A stretch of DNA of 64,000 nt from an uncultured bacterium (GTDB taxonomy: Bacteria; CSSED10-310; CALFER01), in NCBI GenBank assembly GCA_937951895.1, contig CALFER010000090.1:97450-161449 (forward strand), in the 5' to 3' direction. The number at the start of each line of letters is the position of its first letter. Positions within the stretch are counted from its first letter, which is position 1. Both the position numbers and the translations under genes were made by a program. Positions 25,559-34,457 of the stretch are shown piece after piece. The notes under the pieces are model-generated. The model had not been told where the DNA came from. It saw only the letters and a program-made list of their open reading frames with translations, and did not search any database.

Positions 25559-27223
25559 ATGCCTGCATTGAGGAAAGGACGCGATTTACGAGCGGGTACG
25601 ACCCGTCTTCTGATCGCGCTGACGTGCATCCTTCTGGCGGTTGCGCATGGTTTCGTGGACGCATGTCGGGCGGAAAATGCGATGAAGACGCGCACTCTGC
25701 GGGTTGTGTTCGATGACCTGCATGGTCAGACGTTCGGGAATGCGGACTGGACGCCGGATGCCGCGTATTCGTCATTCGCCGACGATCTCAGACATGAACT
25801 GAACGCATCGATCGCAACGACATCCGGATGCAATGCGGGCAATCGGATTACCCCCGAAATGCTCGAGTCATGCGATGTCTTGATTATTCCCGAACCGAAC
25901 ACACGTCTGTCCCATGAGGAAATCGACTGCATCCACTCGTTCGTCGAATCCGGTTGCGGATTATTCCTGATATCGGATCATGGAGGATCGGATCGGAACT
26001 TCGACGGGTGGGATGCCTGCATGATCCTGAATGAACTGACGCACGGCTGGGGATTGTTGTTTACGGGTTCCGATCATTCCGAGGCACCGATCCGACTGGA
26101 ATCGGCGAGCGGTCATCCCGCGCTCGCCGGCGTCGGCAGGCTGGGTGCCTGGGCGGCGACATCGATCCTTATCGACCCTGAGAACACGGCTATCCGGAGC
26201 ATCGCGACCTTCTCGGAGTCTCGGGAACCTTATATCGCGGCCGGATCGGCTGGAAAAGGTCGCATCCTTGCCATCGGAGATTCCTCACCGTTCGACGATG
26301 GGACGGGTGCGGAAGACAAATCGCGGCATTCCGCTTATCTGTCATGGCTCTACGATCATCGCCGATTCGTCGTGCAGTCCGTCGCCTGGCTCGGTGGACG
26401 ACCCATGCAAAGTGAGATGGCCAATCCGATTCCTTTGCCGGTGTTCCGGGCGGATCGGTGCCGGGAACTGGATGGACACTCGGTGCTGATCATCGATTGT
26501 GCACACGGCAGCAATGAATCCGACATCATGTCACGGTTTATCGGGGATCTGCAGAAAAACCTCAGGATGCAAGTCCTCGTCAATCTCGATCCGATTCGCT
26601 CATTACCCAGGGGAGCAGTTCTTCTGATATCAAATCCGAATCTCGCCTTCAGCGATTCCGAAATGAAGTATCTCAGGAAATGGATCCGGCGCAGGGGCGG
26701 GAAAGCGCTCCTCAGCGTAAACAGCGCGAGAGTTCCCCTGTCCGGACTGCAGAATGCTGATCAGCTGCTCGCGAATCTGGGCAGCAGGCTCTCGTTCACG
26801 GGCGATGAAATCGTCGATGAGCAGAACAATACCGGCAAACCGTGGTCGATTGTCGCCCGCGAGATCGATATCGAGGGAGTGGACCCTATCCGGTCAGCGG
26901 TGTTCTGGAGTGCGACATCGATTCGGGTAGACGGAGAGAATGACCGTGCGATTTCGATCGTTGCGAAGGTGAGCGACACCGCGGGGGTTGCGAGAGGGAA
27001 ACGGGACACTGAGCGTGTTCGGGGAGCGCGGGAGGAGATGAGTCGGGTTGTGGCGGCGGTTGAGCGTACGGGGCGGGGTGCGATCTGTCTGCTCGGAGCA
27101 CCGACGATGACCAATTATCAGTATTTTTCGATGGATGACCGTCGGAAACTCGATCCGCTGCTCTGGGACCACGACACCGACCGGTTCAATCAATCCCTTG
27201 TGTTGTATCTCAAAGAATTGTAG
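25559..27223 (+). CDS. Exported protein with two DUF4350/GATase-like repeats
   Basis: Protein of 554 residues with an N-terminal signal sequence (hydrophobic core about 17-30). Two similar alpha/beta units are visible. The first is CDVLIIPEPNTRLSHEEIDC followed by GCGLFLISDHGG (about 107-143); the second is GAVLLISNPNLAFSDSEMKYL followed by GGKALLSVNSA (about 350-387). This is the GldG/DUF4350/IFT52-like fold, present twice. An ATG at 25538 is possible, but the ATG at 25559 has GAAGGA at good spacing and is chosen. Near the C-terminus there is an Arg-rich stretch. It lies between the YdjM-like gene and a sugar importer, with no ABC exporter beside it. Confidence 0.6.
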   Translation: MPALRKGRDLRAGTTRLLIALTCILLAVAHGFVDACRAENAMKTRTLRVVFDDLHGQTFGNADWTPDAAYSSFADDLRHELNASIATTSGCNAGNRITPEMLESCDVLIIPEPNTRLSHEEIDCIHSFVESGCGLFLISDHGGSDRNFDGWDACMILNELTHGWGLLFTGSDHSEAPIRLESASGHPALAGVGRLGAWAATSILIDPENTAIRSIATFSESREPYIAAGSAGKGRILAIGDSSPFDDGTGAEDKSRHSAYLSWLYDHRRFVVQSVAWLGGRPMQSEMANPIPLPVFRADRCRELDGHSVLIIDCAHGSNESDIMSRFIGDLQKNLRMQVLVNLDPIRSLPRGAVLLISNPNLAFSDSEMKYLRKWIRRRGGKALLSVNSARVPLSGLQNADQLLANLGSRLSFTGDEIVDEQNNTGKPWSIVAREIDIEGVDPIRSAVFWSATSIRVDGENDRAISIVAKVSDTAGVARGKRDTERVRGAREEMSRVVAAVERTGRGAICLLGAPTMTNYQYFSMDDRRKLDPLLWDHDTDRFNQSLVLYLKEL

Positions 27224-27232
27224 AATTTTTGG

Positions 27233-28129
27233 ATGATGCCTCGGAAGAACAAGCCCAAGCGCCCAAAATATCAGTATTTTGCATTTTGGTATCTGGTGCC
27301 GACACTGATCGTCATCACTGCATTTCATGTGATTCCGATCTTTTTCAGTCTCGGACTTTCATTTTTCAGCTGGGATCTGATCTCGACGGCAAAATTCGAA
27401 GGTCTCCGAAATTTTCGCATTTTGTGGAACGATCCCCTCTACTGGCTCAGTATCCGAAACACGATTTACTATACGATCGTCGCCGTGCCGCTCAACATCA
27501 TCCTCGCGCTGACGATCGCGATCCTGCTGAATCAGAAAATCAGAGGGATGGATGCGTATCGGCTGATTTACTTCATTCCTGTAATCACCTCCATCAATGC
27601 AGTCAGCATTGTCTGGAAGTTGATCTACCATCCCAACATCGGTCTTTTGAATGCCTTTATCGGCCTGTTCGGGATTCCTCCGCAGCGATGGCTTCTGGAC
27701 CCAAAATGGGCGATGTTGTCGATCATCGTCATGAGTGTCTGGAAGGGGTTGGGATACAATGTCATCATATTCCTGACCGGTTTGAAGAACATTCCCCCGC
27801 ATTTGTACGAAGCCGCCACCGTCGATGGTGCGAATCGGATGCATCAGTTCCGGCATATCACCCTTCCGCTGTTGTCTCCGGTGACTTTTTTCGTATCGGT
27901 CATGAGCATCATCGGGTCGTTTCAGGTGTTTGCCCAGATTTACATGATGACGCCGGGGGGCGGTCCGATGAATTCGACATTGACCATTGTTTATTATCTG
28001 TACAAAGTCGGATTCGGTGATTTTCACTTCGGGTATGCGTCTGCGATTGCCTTTGAGCTGTTCATCATGATCTTTCTATTGACTCTTTTTCAGAAGCTTG
28101 TCGTCGAGAAACGCGTGCATTATCAATAG
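27233..28129 (+). CDS. ABC sugar transporter permease, MalF/UgpA type
   Basis: Inner-membrane permease of 298 residues with six helices. It carries the cytoplasmic EAA loop YEAATVDGANRMHQFRHITLP, which contacts the ATPase, and starts in the usual way (YLVPTLIVITAFHVIPIFFSL). It is the first of a permease pair plus binding protein of the CUT1 carbohydrate-uptake class. The next gene starts inside its stop codon (TAGTG). No ATPase gene of the MalK type lies in the operon, so a shared ATPase from elsewhere would be needed. The sugar is not determined. Confidence 0.9.
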   Translation: MMPRKNKPKRPKYQYFAFWYLVPTLIVITAFHVIPIFFSLGLSFFSWDLISTAKFEGLRNFRILWNDPLYWLSIRNTIYYTIVAVPLNIILALTIAILLNQKIRGMDAYRLIYFIPVITSINAVSIVWKLIYHPNIGLLNAFIGLFGIPPQRWLLDPKWAMLSIIVMSVWKGLGYNVIIFLTGLKNIPPHLYEAATVDGANRMHQFRHITLPLLSPVTFFVSVMSIIGSFQVFAQIYMMTPGGGPMNSTLTIVYYLYKVGFGDFHFGYASAIAFELFIMIFLLTLFQKLVVEKRVHYQ

Positions 28130-28980
28130 TGGAGGCGAAGCGGTTGGAAAGTCTGTCGCGAGCAAATCAGGTTCAGAGATTTTTCGTGCATTTTTTGTTG
28201 ATCCTGGGATCCATCGCGATGCTCTTTCCGTTTCTGTGGATGGTCTCAACCAGCCTTAAAAGCCCTGAAGACATGTTGTCTTCGTCGCTCAATCTGATTC
28301 CCTCACAGTTCATGTGGCGGAACTACCTCGATGCATGGAATGCGCAGCCTTTTGCGCGATATTTTCTGAATACGATTATCGTTGCGGTGGTGACCGTGGG
28401 ATGCCAGTTGTTCTTTTCCTCTCTGGCCGCATACGCATTTTCATTTTTTCATTTTCCATTCAAGAACTTCATTTTCATCGCTCTTCTGGGAACGATGATG
28501 ATCCCCCAGCAAGCCTTGCTGGTTCCGGACTATGTCATCCTGGCCAACCTCCGATGGCTCGATACCTACCTCGCGCTGATCGTCCCCTTCACAGCCAGCG
28601 TGTACTCGGTGTTTTTCTTCCGGCAGTTTTTCATGACCCTTCCGCGCGATCTCTATGAAGCGGCGGTTGTCGATGGCTGCTCGCATTTCGGATTTTACTT
28701 CAGAATTCTGCTGCCGCTTTCGCGTCCCCCCATGCTGACGTTGGGAATATTCAGTTTTCTGGGATCCTGGAACAGCTTCCTCTGGCCGTTGATCGTCACA
28801 AACTCGACGGAACTTCGCGTTCTTCAGGTCGGACTGGCCTACTTCCTTTCCGAGGCTGGGACCGAGTGGGGGTTGCTGATGGCAGCCTCGACTTTCTCCA
28901 TCATTCCTCTGGTCATCGGATATCTGATCGTTCAGAAACGATTTGTCGAAAACCAGGCCATGACCGGATTGAAAGAGTAA
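28129..28980 (+). CDS. ABC sugar transporter permease, MalG/UgpE type
   Basis: Second permease of the importer, 283 residues with six helices. The EAA loop reads YEAAVVDGCSHFGFYFRILLP. The gene starts at a GTG overlapping the stop of the first permease, so the two subunits are translationally coupled and should be made in equal amount. The N-terminus (FPFLWMVSTSLKSPEDM) is typical of MalG/UgpE proteins. The binding protein follows after 3 nt. Confidence 0.9.
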   Translation: MEAKRLESLSRANQVQRFFVHFLLILGSIAMLFPFLWMVSTSLKSPEDMLSSSLNLIPSQFMWRNYLDAWNAQPFARYFLNTIIVAVVTVGCQLFFSSLAAYAFSFFHFPFKNFIFIALLGTMMIPQQALLVPDYVILANLRWLDTYLALIVPFTASVYSVFFFRQFFMTLPRDLYEAAVVDGCSHFGFYFRILLPLSRPPMLTLGIFSFLGSWNSFLWPLIVTNSTELRVLQVGLAYFLSEAGTEWGLLMAASTFSIIPLVIGYLIVQKRFVENQAMTGLKE

Positions 28981-28983
28981 TCT

Positions 28984-30327
28984 GTGAAATCGAAGTCATG
29001 TCTCCTGTGTGTGTTCGCGTTCCTCTGGATCAATTTCCAGATCGCATGCAGTCCGGCAAACGCCCCGGTATCGGGAAATCGAATCCAGATCAATTTCTGG
29101 CACGGGATGGGCGGCCCTCTCGGAGAAGTTCTCGAGGGATTGATCGACGAATACAACGCGCAACAGACGCGTTACATCATCAAGGGCACGAGCATGGGAT
29201 CGTATGACACCTTGCAGAAAAAGATCCTTGCCTCCGTCGTTGCTCACCGATCACCGGATATCTCTCAGAACTTCGAGGCACTCACGCTGAAACTCAGCCG
29301 AGCCGGAAAACTGGTGTGTCTGGATGATCTGATCGCGCGCGAGCCCGACCCGGACACGTTTCGATCCGATATCATCCCGGTTTTGCTGGCGAACAACCTG
29401 TTCGATGGAAAACTGTGGTCTTTTCCGTTCAATAAATCGGTACCGGTTCTGTATTATAATAAGGATATGTTCAGGGAAGCCGGATTGGACCCCGAAAGGC
29501 CTCCGCGGACCATCGAAGAGCTTTACGAGTATGCCCGCAAATTGACGCGCGACACCAATGGGGACGGGATCCCGGAAATATGGGGTTTTGCCTTTACTCT
29601 GCGGAATGAGTGGAACTGGGGATGCCGGTTGCTCTCATGCCGGGGAACCCTGATGGATGAGGATATCCGCAAACCATTTCTTGACTCGGAAGCTGCCTTG
29701 CGTGCCACCCGTTCTTACGCGGACATGATCCTGGAGAGAACCGGCAAGTTCGCAGAAGGATATGACCACCAGAATGAATGGCTCGGCAGCAAGATTGCGA
29801 TGTTCGAGTCATCCATTGTCAGCCGTGTGTATCTGAAAGACAAGATCAAGTTCGCGCATGGAGTCGCACCAATTTCCTACATCGAGCAACCGGCGGTGCT
29901 GTTGTCCGGAACGAACATCAATGTTTATGATAACGGGAGCCCTGAAAAAATCGAGGGGGCATGGGATTTCATCAAATGGTTTACCAGCACTGAAATCGGG
30001 GCCAGATGGAGTCTGGGATCCACCTATCTCCCGGTTCGCCTCTCCTCTCTCAACAGCAAAATCCTCCAGGACGCCTTCGCATCGGACACGAACATCGCCG
30101 CGCCCTACAGTCAGGTCGACAGTGCCTCCTTCGAACCCCGCATCCCGGAATGGTTTGAATGTCGGATCAAGATTTCCGAGCAACTCGAACAGATATACAT
30201 CAAGACTGCAGGCATGAAAAACATCACGCCCGATTCTCCCGTTTACACCACCATGATCCAGCAACACCTCGGCAATATGCAGACCGCAGTCAGTTTCATC
30301 CTGGAGAATTCTCTGGATACACCCTGA
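28984..30327 (+). CDS. Extracellular sugar-binding lipoprotein of ABC importer
   Basis: Solute-binding protein of 447 residues (family 1 type). A signal peptide ends in a lipobox (FQIAC), so the protein is anchored at the membrane surface. The mature N-terminus (INFWHGMGGPLGEVLEGLIDEYN) and the GKLWSFPFNKSVPVLYYNKDMF segment are typical of binding proteins for glycerol-3-phosphate or oligosaccharides in the UgpB/MalE class. It starts at GTG, 3 nt after the permease stop. With the two permeases it forms an importer lacking a local ATPase. Confidence 0.88.
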   Translation: MKSKSCLLCVFAFLWINFQIACSPANAPVSGNRIQINFWHGMGGPLGEVLEGLIDEYNAQQTRYIIKGTSMGSYDTLQKKILASVVAHRSPDISQNFEALTLKLSRAGKLVCLDDLIAREPDPDTFRSDIIPVLLANNLFDGKLWSFPFNKSVPVLYYNKDMFREAGLDPERPPRTIEELYEYARKLTRDTNGDGIPEIWGFAFTLRNEWNWGCRLLSCRGTLMDEDIRKPFLDSEAALRATRSYADMILERTGKFAEGYDHQNEWLGSKIAMFESSIVSRVYLKDKIKFAHGVAPISYIEQPAVLLSGTNINVYDNGSPEKIEGAWDFIKWFTSTEIGARWSLGSTYLPVRLSSLNSKILQDAFASDTNIAAPYSQVDSASFEPRIPEWFECRIKISEQLEQIYIKTAGMKNITPDSPVYTTMIQQHLGNMQTAVSFILENSLDTP

Positions 30328-30347
30328 CCGGTTCACGGAGACGCATC

Positions 30348-31337
30348 ATGAACAATCGTGAAACATTGAAACACTTGCTCCTGAATGCTCGGAGACTGCT
30401 TCTGACCACCCACCTCTATCCGGATGGAGACGCGGCGGGATCCGTGATCGGTTTTGCAAAAAGCCTGAGGAAACATGGTGTTTCTGTGGATATCGCCATG
30501 GCGACTGACGTCGGCGACCGGTTTGAATTTCTGTACCCGGCTGAAGTGATTTATAAACCTTCCGAGATCTCCGGATCGTTCGATGCCGCCGTGATTCTCG
30601 ATATCGGATCCGAAGATCGGACAGGTTTTCCCGACATCATACGCGAACTGGCGGTTCCGCTTGTCAACATCGATCATCACGCGACCAATGAGCATTTCGG
30701 TGCTTACAACGTCGTCGATACGGATGCCGCATCGACTTGTGAACTCGTGTACCGACTCATCACACAGTTCGGTCTTCCATTGGATCATGATGTTGCAGAA
30801 GGGCTCTACGTCGGCCTTCTCACCGATTCGCGATACTTTCAGAACGCGAATGTATCCTCGGCCACCTTCCTGGCTGCCGCCGCCCTGCTCGCGACCGGAC
30901 TGAATCCCCAGCCGATCATTAAACGACTCACACAATCACGATCACCTCTCGATCTATACGTCCTCGGGGCCGGACTGGTAGCCTTCGAGAGTCGGTTGAA
31001 CGGGATGATCGCCTACACGAAACTCCGACAATCCGATTTCGGCAAATTCGGAGCAAATCACCGACATGCCTGGAGTTCCGGTTTATTTGGCTACTTGATT
31101 TCTCTGGGAACGGCCGTCGTTGCCGTGTCGTTTGTCGAATCGGAATCCGGAGTGGTGTTTTGTGAGTTTCGGTCGAAAGACGGCTTCGATGTCTCCGAGG
31201 TGGCATCACATTTCGGTGGCGGGGGGCACCGGAACGCATCGGGATGCAGCCGTGGGATGCCGATCGATGCCTGTGCCGACGAGGTGATCGAGTATCTTGA
31301 ACAGGCCGTTTCTCGGACCTTCCAGACAAATCGTTGA
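30348..31337 (+). CDS. nrnA: DHH-family NrnA-like oligoribonuclease/pAp phosphatase
   Basis: Cytoplasmic phosphoesterase of 329 residues. DHH-domain motifs are HLYPDGDAAGS (metal ligands), VILDIGSEDR and NIDHHATN; the C-terminal DHHA1 domain has GGGGHRNASG. Family members degrade short RNA to mononucleotides and also dephosphorylate pAp to AMP. The open frame runs back into the binding-protein gene, but the ATG at 30348 with CGGAG upstream gives the family start. The second activity would complement the PHP protein in the sat-cysC cluster upstream on the same strand. This functional link is inference. Confidence 0.88.
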   Translation: MNNRETLKHLLLNARRLLLTTHLYPDGDAAGSVIGFAKSLRKHGVSVDIAMATDVGDRFEFLYPAEVIYKPSEISGSFDAAVILDIGSEDRTGFPDIIRELAVPLVNIDHHATNEHFGAYNVVDTDAASTCELVYRLITQFGLPLDHDVAEGLYVGLLTDSRYFQNANVSSATFLAAAALLATGLNPQPIIKRLTQSRSPLDLYVLGAGLVAFESRLNGMIAYTKLRQSDFGKFGANHRHAWSSGLFGYLISLGTAVVAVSFVESESGVVFCEFRSKDGFDVSEVASHFGGGGHRNASGCSRGMPIDACADEVIEYLEQAVSRTFQTNR

Positions 31338-31370
31338 CGGACACACGTCCGGATCCTGATTCATCGGTTT

Positions 31371-31398
31371 TTGACTATCCTGGTATCTGTGTTATTAT
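31371..31398 (+). promoter_or_regulatory. Sigma-70-like promoter for the small gene and selB
   Basis: TTGACT (31371-31376) and TATTAT (31393-31398) are separated by 16 nt. The site lies in the only sizeable spacer after nrnA and would start transcripts near 31405, leaving a leader of about 23 nt with a GGGAGA ribosome-binding site before the ATG at 31428. Confidence 0.6.
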
Positions 31399-31427
31399 AG
31401 TAAGGATTTTTTGTGGGAGAATGACGA

Positions 31428-31784
31428 ATGGAGCAATCATCGAACTCCTCGCATCATGGACTGATCGGAGCTTGGAAACTGAGTCATTTTGAAGACATTT
31501 CCGAGCAGAACCGGTTCAAGTTCAACGATATTCTCATATTTTCACAGAAGTATTATTCAGATTTTCAATCCGAGCGTGGCACGCCGAATTCGAGTCTGTG
31601 CCATGTCGGCATGTATCGTCTCAACGGGAAACAACTCACATTCCAGATCCAGCAAAGCAATGATCCCGACTATATCGGCCGGGTCGCAACCGGCGTGATC
31701 GAACTCAAGGATGATCTCCTCATCATCTCTTTTTCACATGGTTCGCGCCCTGGCGTCTGGTTTTACGACCGCCTCTCCGACTAA
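31428..31784 (+). CDS. Small hypothetical protein, lipocalin-like strand pattern
   Basis: Soluble protein of 118 residues without a signal peptide or membrane helix. It is made of alternating beta strands (GLIGAWKL, FNDILIFS, GMYRLNGKQLTFQI, GVIELKDDLLIISF), a pattern like small lipocalin/META-type or DUF-type beta-barrels whose N-terminus often reads LxGxW. A near-consensus promoter and a good ribosome-binding site precede it, which supports a real gene. Its stop overlaps the selB start by one base, so the two are probably translated together. I do not recognise a specific family, and the functional link with SelB is unknown. Confidence 0.7.
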   Translation: MEQSSNSSHHGLIGAWKLSHFEDISEQNRFKFNDILIFSQKYYSDFQSERGTPNSSLCHVGMYRLNGKQLTFQIQQSNDPDYIGRVATGVIELKDDLLIISFSHGSRPGVWFYDRLSD

Positions 31785-33703
31785 TGCTCATGAAACATAT
31801 CATTCTGGGAACCGCCGGGCATATCGACCACGGAAAAACATCGCTGATCCGTGCCTTGACGGGCATCGATACCGATCGATTACCTGAAGAAAAATCACGT
31901 GGGATCACCATCGAACTGGGGTTCGCCCATCTGATTCCCTCACCGGATCTCCAGATCAGTCTGGTCGATGTCCCGGGACATGAAAAGTTTCTTCACCACA
32001 TGATCGCGGGCGTCGGTGGAATCGATTTCGTTGTGCTGGTCATCGCTGCCGATGAGGGCATCATGCCCCAAACCCGTGAACATCTCGATATCTGCTCGAT
32101 ACTCGGTGTCCAGTCCGGCTTGATCGCGCTGACCAAGATCGATCTTGTCGATGAAGAGTGGCGTGATCTGGTGTATGAAGACATCCGCGCGGCCATGCAG
32201 CCGACTTTTCTCAAGGATGCGCCGATCATACCGGTTTCGGTTCAGACCGGTCAGGGCATTGAATCGCTTCGACGACAGCTTGTCGATCACGCTTCCAGCC
32301 TTCCCCCGCGCTCATGTGACGGGATCTTCAGGTTACCCGTCGACCGCGTATTCACGATCCGGGGATTTGGAACGGTGGTGACCGGAACGGTAACGTCGGG
32401 TCAATTGAGCATTCAATCACCGGCCGTTCTGATGCCCGGAGGTCCCTCAACTCGAATCCGGGGACTCCAGGTTCATGGAAAACCGGTCGACGTCATCCGC
32501 GCGGGACAGCGGGCAGCCATCAATTTACAGAATGTCGACAAAGAGGCGATCACTCGCGGAATGGTGCTATCACTCCCGGATCAACTGCCGGCCACGCGCG
32601 TGCTGAACACACAGTGTCTTCTCCTGAACTCGATCTCTCGGCCCTTGCACAACCGGCAGCGAATTCGCATGTATGTCGGCACGGCCGAAGTGCTCGGGAA
32701 AGCCATCCTTCTCGATCGCGAAGAACTGAGAGGTCAGGATTCCGGATTCATCCAGTTTCGACTCGAAGAAGCCATCACCTGCCTTCCCGGCGATCGATTT
32801 CTGATCCGCGATTATTCCCCGATGGATACACTCGGAGGAGGGGTCATACTGGATCCGGAATCGAGAATCTCCAAACGATACAATCCTGTTGTGATTGAGA
32901 ATCTGAGAGCGCTTCATGCGGGAACCGCCCCTGAAAAACTGCTCGCCATGACCGCTTCAACCGGATTGGCAGGTCTCCCGATCCACCACTTTTCCCGAAG
33001 ATTCCCTCAGGACACCGACCATTTTCGATCTCTGGTCGCGGACCTCCTCCGGGATGGCCGGATCATCGAAATTGAAGGCCAGGGCGGTCGCATTATCCGC
33101 CACGATATCTGGGATCTCTTCCGGAACAGCCTCGTGGATGCCGTCACACGTTTTCACCAGTCAAACCCCATTCGCAAAGGGATCACTCGAGAAGAACTCC
33201 GGACATCGCTCGTACCCTCTCCTCCTCCGGAACTCCTGCAGAAAGCGATCCAGACTCTGGTTGCAGAAAATCGGCTGCATGAAGAGAACATGTCGATCCG
33301 CCTGCCGTCGCACGTGATTCAGATGACCACTCAGCAACAGGAACAATCGATTTACGTTGAAAACCGAATTCGTCAGGCATGGTTTGAAGGAACGGAATTC
33401 GACACGCTGCTTGCGGAACTGAAGACCGATCGAGCGGCCCTGACGAAGCTGTTCAATTTCCTGATCGATCACCACACCATCGTCCGTCTCCCCGGCGGTC
33501 TGGTTTTCCATCGTGAAGCGATCGATGCTCTTCGCGATTTGATTATTGCAACCATCTCCGATGAACAGTCCTTGTCTGTCGGACGCTTCCGCGATGCAGC
33601 CGGAATCAGTCGCAAACAGGCGGTGCCTCTGCTGGAGTACTTCGATTCGATCGGATTGACCCGCCGCATGCAGGACGTGCGCGTGTTACGATCCGTCTCC
33701 TGA
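31784..33703 (+). CDS. selB: Selenocysteine-specific elongation factor
   Basis: GTP-binding factor of about 639 residues that brings selenocysteinyl-tRNA to recoded UGA codons. The G domain shows GTAGHIDHGKTSL (G1), RGITIELGF (G2), DVPGHEKF (G3) and TKIDL (G4). Domains II and III follow (GFGTVVTGTVTSGQL is characteristic). The C-terminal third contains winged-helix repeats that bind the SECIS RNA hairpin, ending in the segment ISRKQAVPLLEYFDSIGLT typical of SelB. The length and helix-rich tail separate it from EF-Tu. ATGs at 31784 and 31790 are both possible. No selA, selC, selD or recoded gene is seen in this window. The 3' end overlaps recO by 18 nt. Confidence 0.93.
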   Translation: MLMKHIILGTAGHIDHGKTSLIRALTGIDTDRLPEEKSRGITIELGFAHLIPSPDLQISLVDVPGHEKFLHHMIAGVGGIDFVVLVIAADEGIMPQTREHLDICSILGVQSGLIALTKIDLVDEEWRDLVYEDIRAAMQPTFLKDAPIIPVSVQTGQGIESLRRQLVDHASSLPPRSCDGIFRLPVDRVFTIRGFGTVVTGTVTSGQLSIQSPAVLMPGGPSTRIRGLQVHGKPVDVIRAGQRAAINLQNVDKEAITRGMVLSLPDQLPATRVLNTQCLLLNSISRPLHNRQRIRMYVGTAEVLGKAILLDREELRGQDSGFIQFRLEEAITCLPGDRFLIRDYSPMDTLGGGVILDPESRISKRYNPVVIENLRALHAGTAPEKLLAMTASTGLAGLPIHHFSRRFPQDTDHFRSLVADLLRDGRIIEIEGQGGRIIRHDIWDLFRNSLVDAVTRFHQSNPIRKGITREELRTSLVPSPPPELLQKAIQTLVAENRLHEENMSIRLPSHVIQMTTQQQEQSIYVENRIRQAWFEGTEFDTLLAELKTDRAALTKLFNFLIDHHTIVRLPGGLVFHREAIDALRDLIIATISDEQSLSVGRFRDAAGISRKQAVPLLEYFDSIGLTRRMQDVRVLRSVS

Positions 33704-34441
33704 TCGATTCAAACCGGTTGCGTTTTTTTGCCACGTCAGGGGAGCCATACCCAGATGAAACTCGAAGATATGCAGCACGATCGTTCTCATCTCGTGACGA
33801 ATGATCTCCTGCACACCCGCATCGAGGATCGGAATCGAACGCCGATCCCGTAGACGTTGCATGCATTCCAGTGTCGCATGAGAAACCACCGGAACGGCCG
33901 GATCCTGTCTGCATTGTGAACAGATTGCTCCCCCCTCCTCGATATGAATTCGGGCCGGTTTCTGGCCGCGCGCCTTCCCGCACCGGATACAGGCATCGAC
34001 TCTGAGCGCATAGCCATTTTGAACCAGATATGCGTACTCAAAAAACCGCAGAATCAGTTCGTCATGTGAGGAGTTGGCTTCGAGACATGCTAGTGCGGTG
34101 ATGGCAGCGGCGTACAGATCCGGAGCTGGTTCGGAATCCGGAGTGAATCGTTCGAGAACTTCGATGATCTCAAATGCGGCTGATACTTTCTCCAATGTGT
34201 CGATCAGGTGTGAAAAGCGGCGCATCAGCCTGGCCTCGGTCATCCGATGAAGGTCACGGTTTTCTCGAAACTGAATCTCGGCGTCAAGCACATTGAACGG
34301 TTCGAGGAGGCCCGAGAATCGACTTCTCGGTTTCATCGCATGTCGGGCTGCAGCCCGGATTTTCCCATGATCGGGACTGAACATACTGCAAATGCAGTCG
34401 TGCTCGCCGACCGGGTATCGCTTCAGAATGAGTGCTTCCAC
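33686..34441 (-). CDS. recO: DNA repair protein RecO
   Basis: Recombination mediator of about 251 residues that helps load RecA with RecR. The N-terminal OB-fold starts in EALILKRYPVGEHDCICSMFSPDHGKIRAAARHAMKP-type sequence, and the zinc site is CIRCGK followed by CSQCR. The open frame extends to a TTG at 34504, but that would overlap mgtE by 47 nt and add residues not typical of the family. The GTG at 34441 fits the RecO start, although neither has a strong ribosome-binding site. The gene lies just downstream of mgtE on the same strand. Its last 18 nt overlap the end of selB on the other strand. Confidence 0.85.
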   Translation of the reverse strand: MEALILKRYPVGEHDCICSMFSPDHGKIRAAARHAMKPRSRFSGLLEPFNVLDAEIQFRENRDLHRMTEARLMRRFSHLIDTLEKVSAAFEIIEVLERFTPDSEPAPDLYAAAITALACLEANSSHDELILRFFEYAYLVQNGYALRVDACIRCGKARGQKPARIHIEEGGAICSQCRQDPAVPVVSHATLECMQRLRDRRSIPILDAGVQEIIRHEMRTIVLHIFEFHLGMAPLTWQKNATGLNRSGDGS

Positions 34442-34457
34442 GATACGGCAATCCGAA

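Noticed and set aside
31338..31370. Short GGAC/GTCC hairpin after nrnA as a terminator
   Set aside because: The stem has only four pairs and no T run directly after it.
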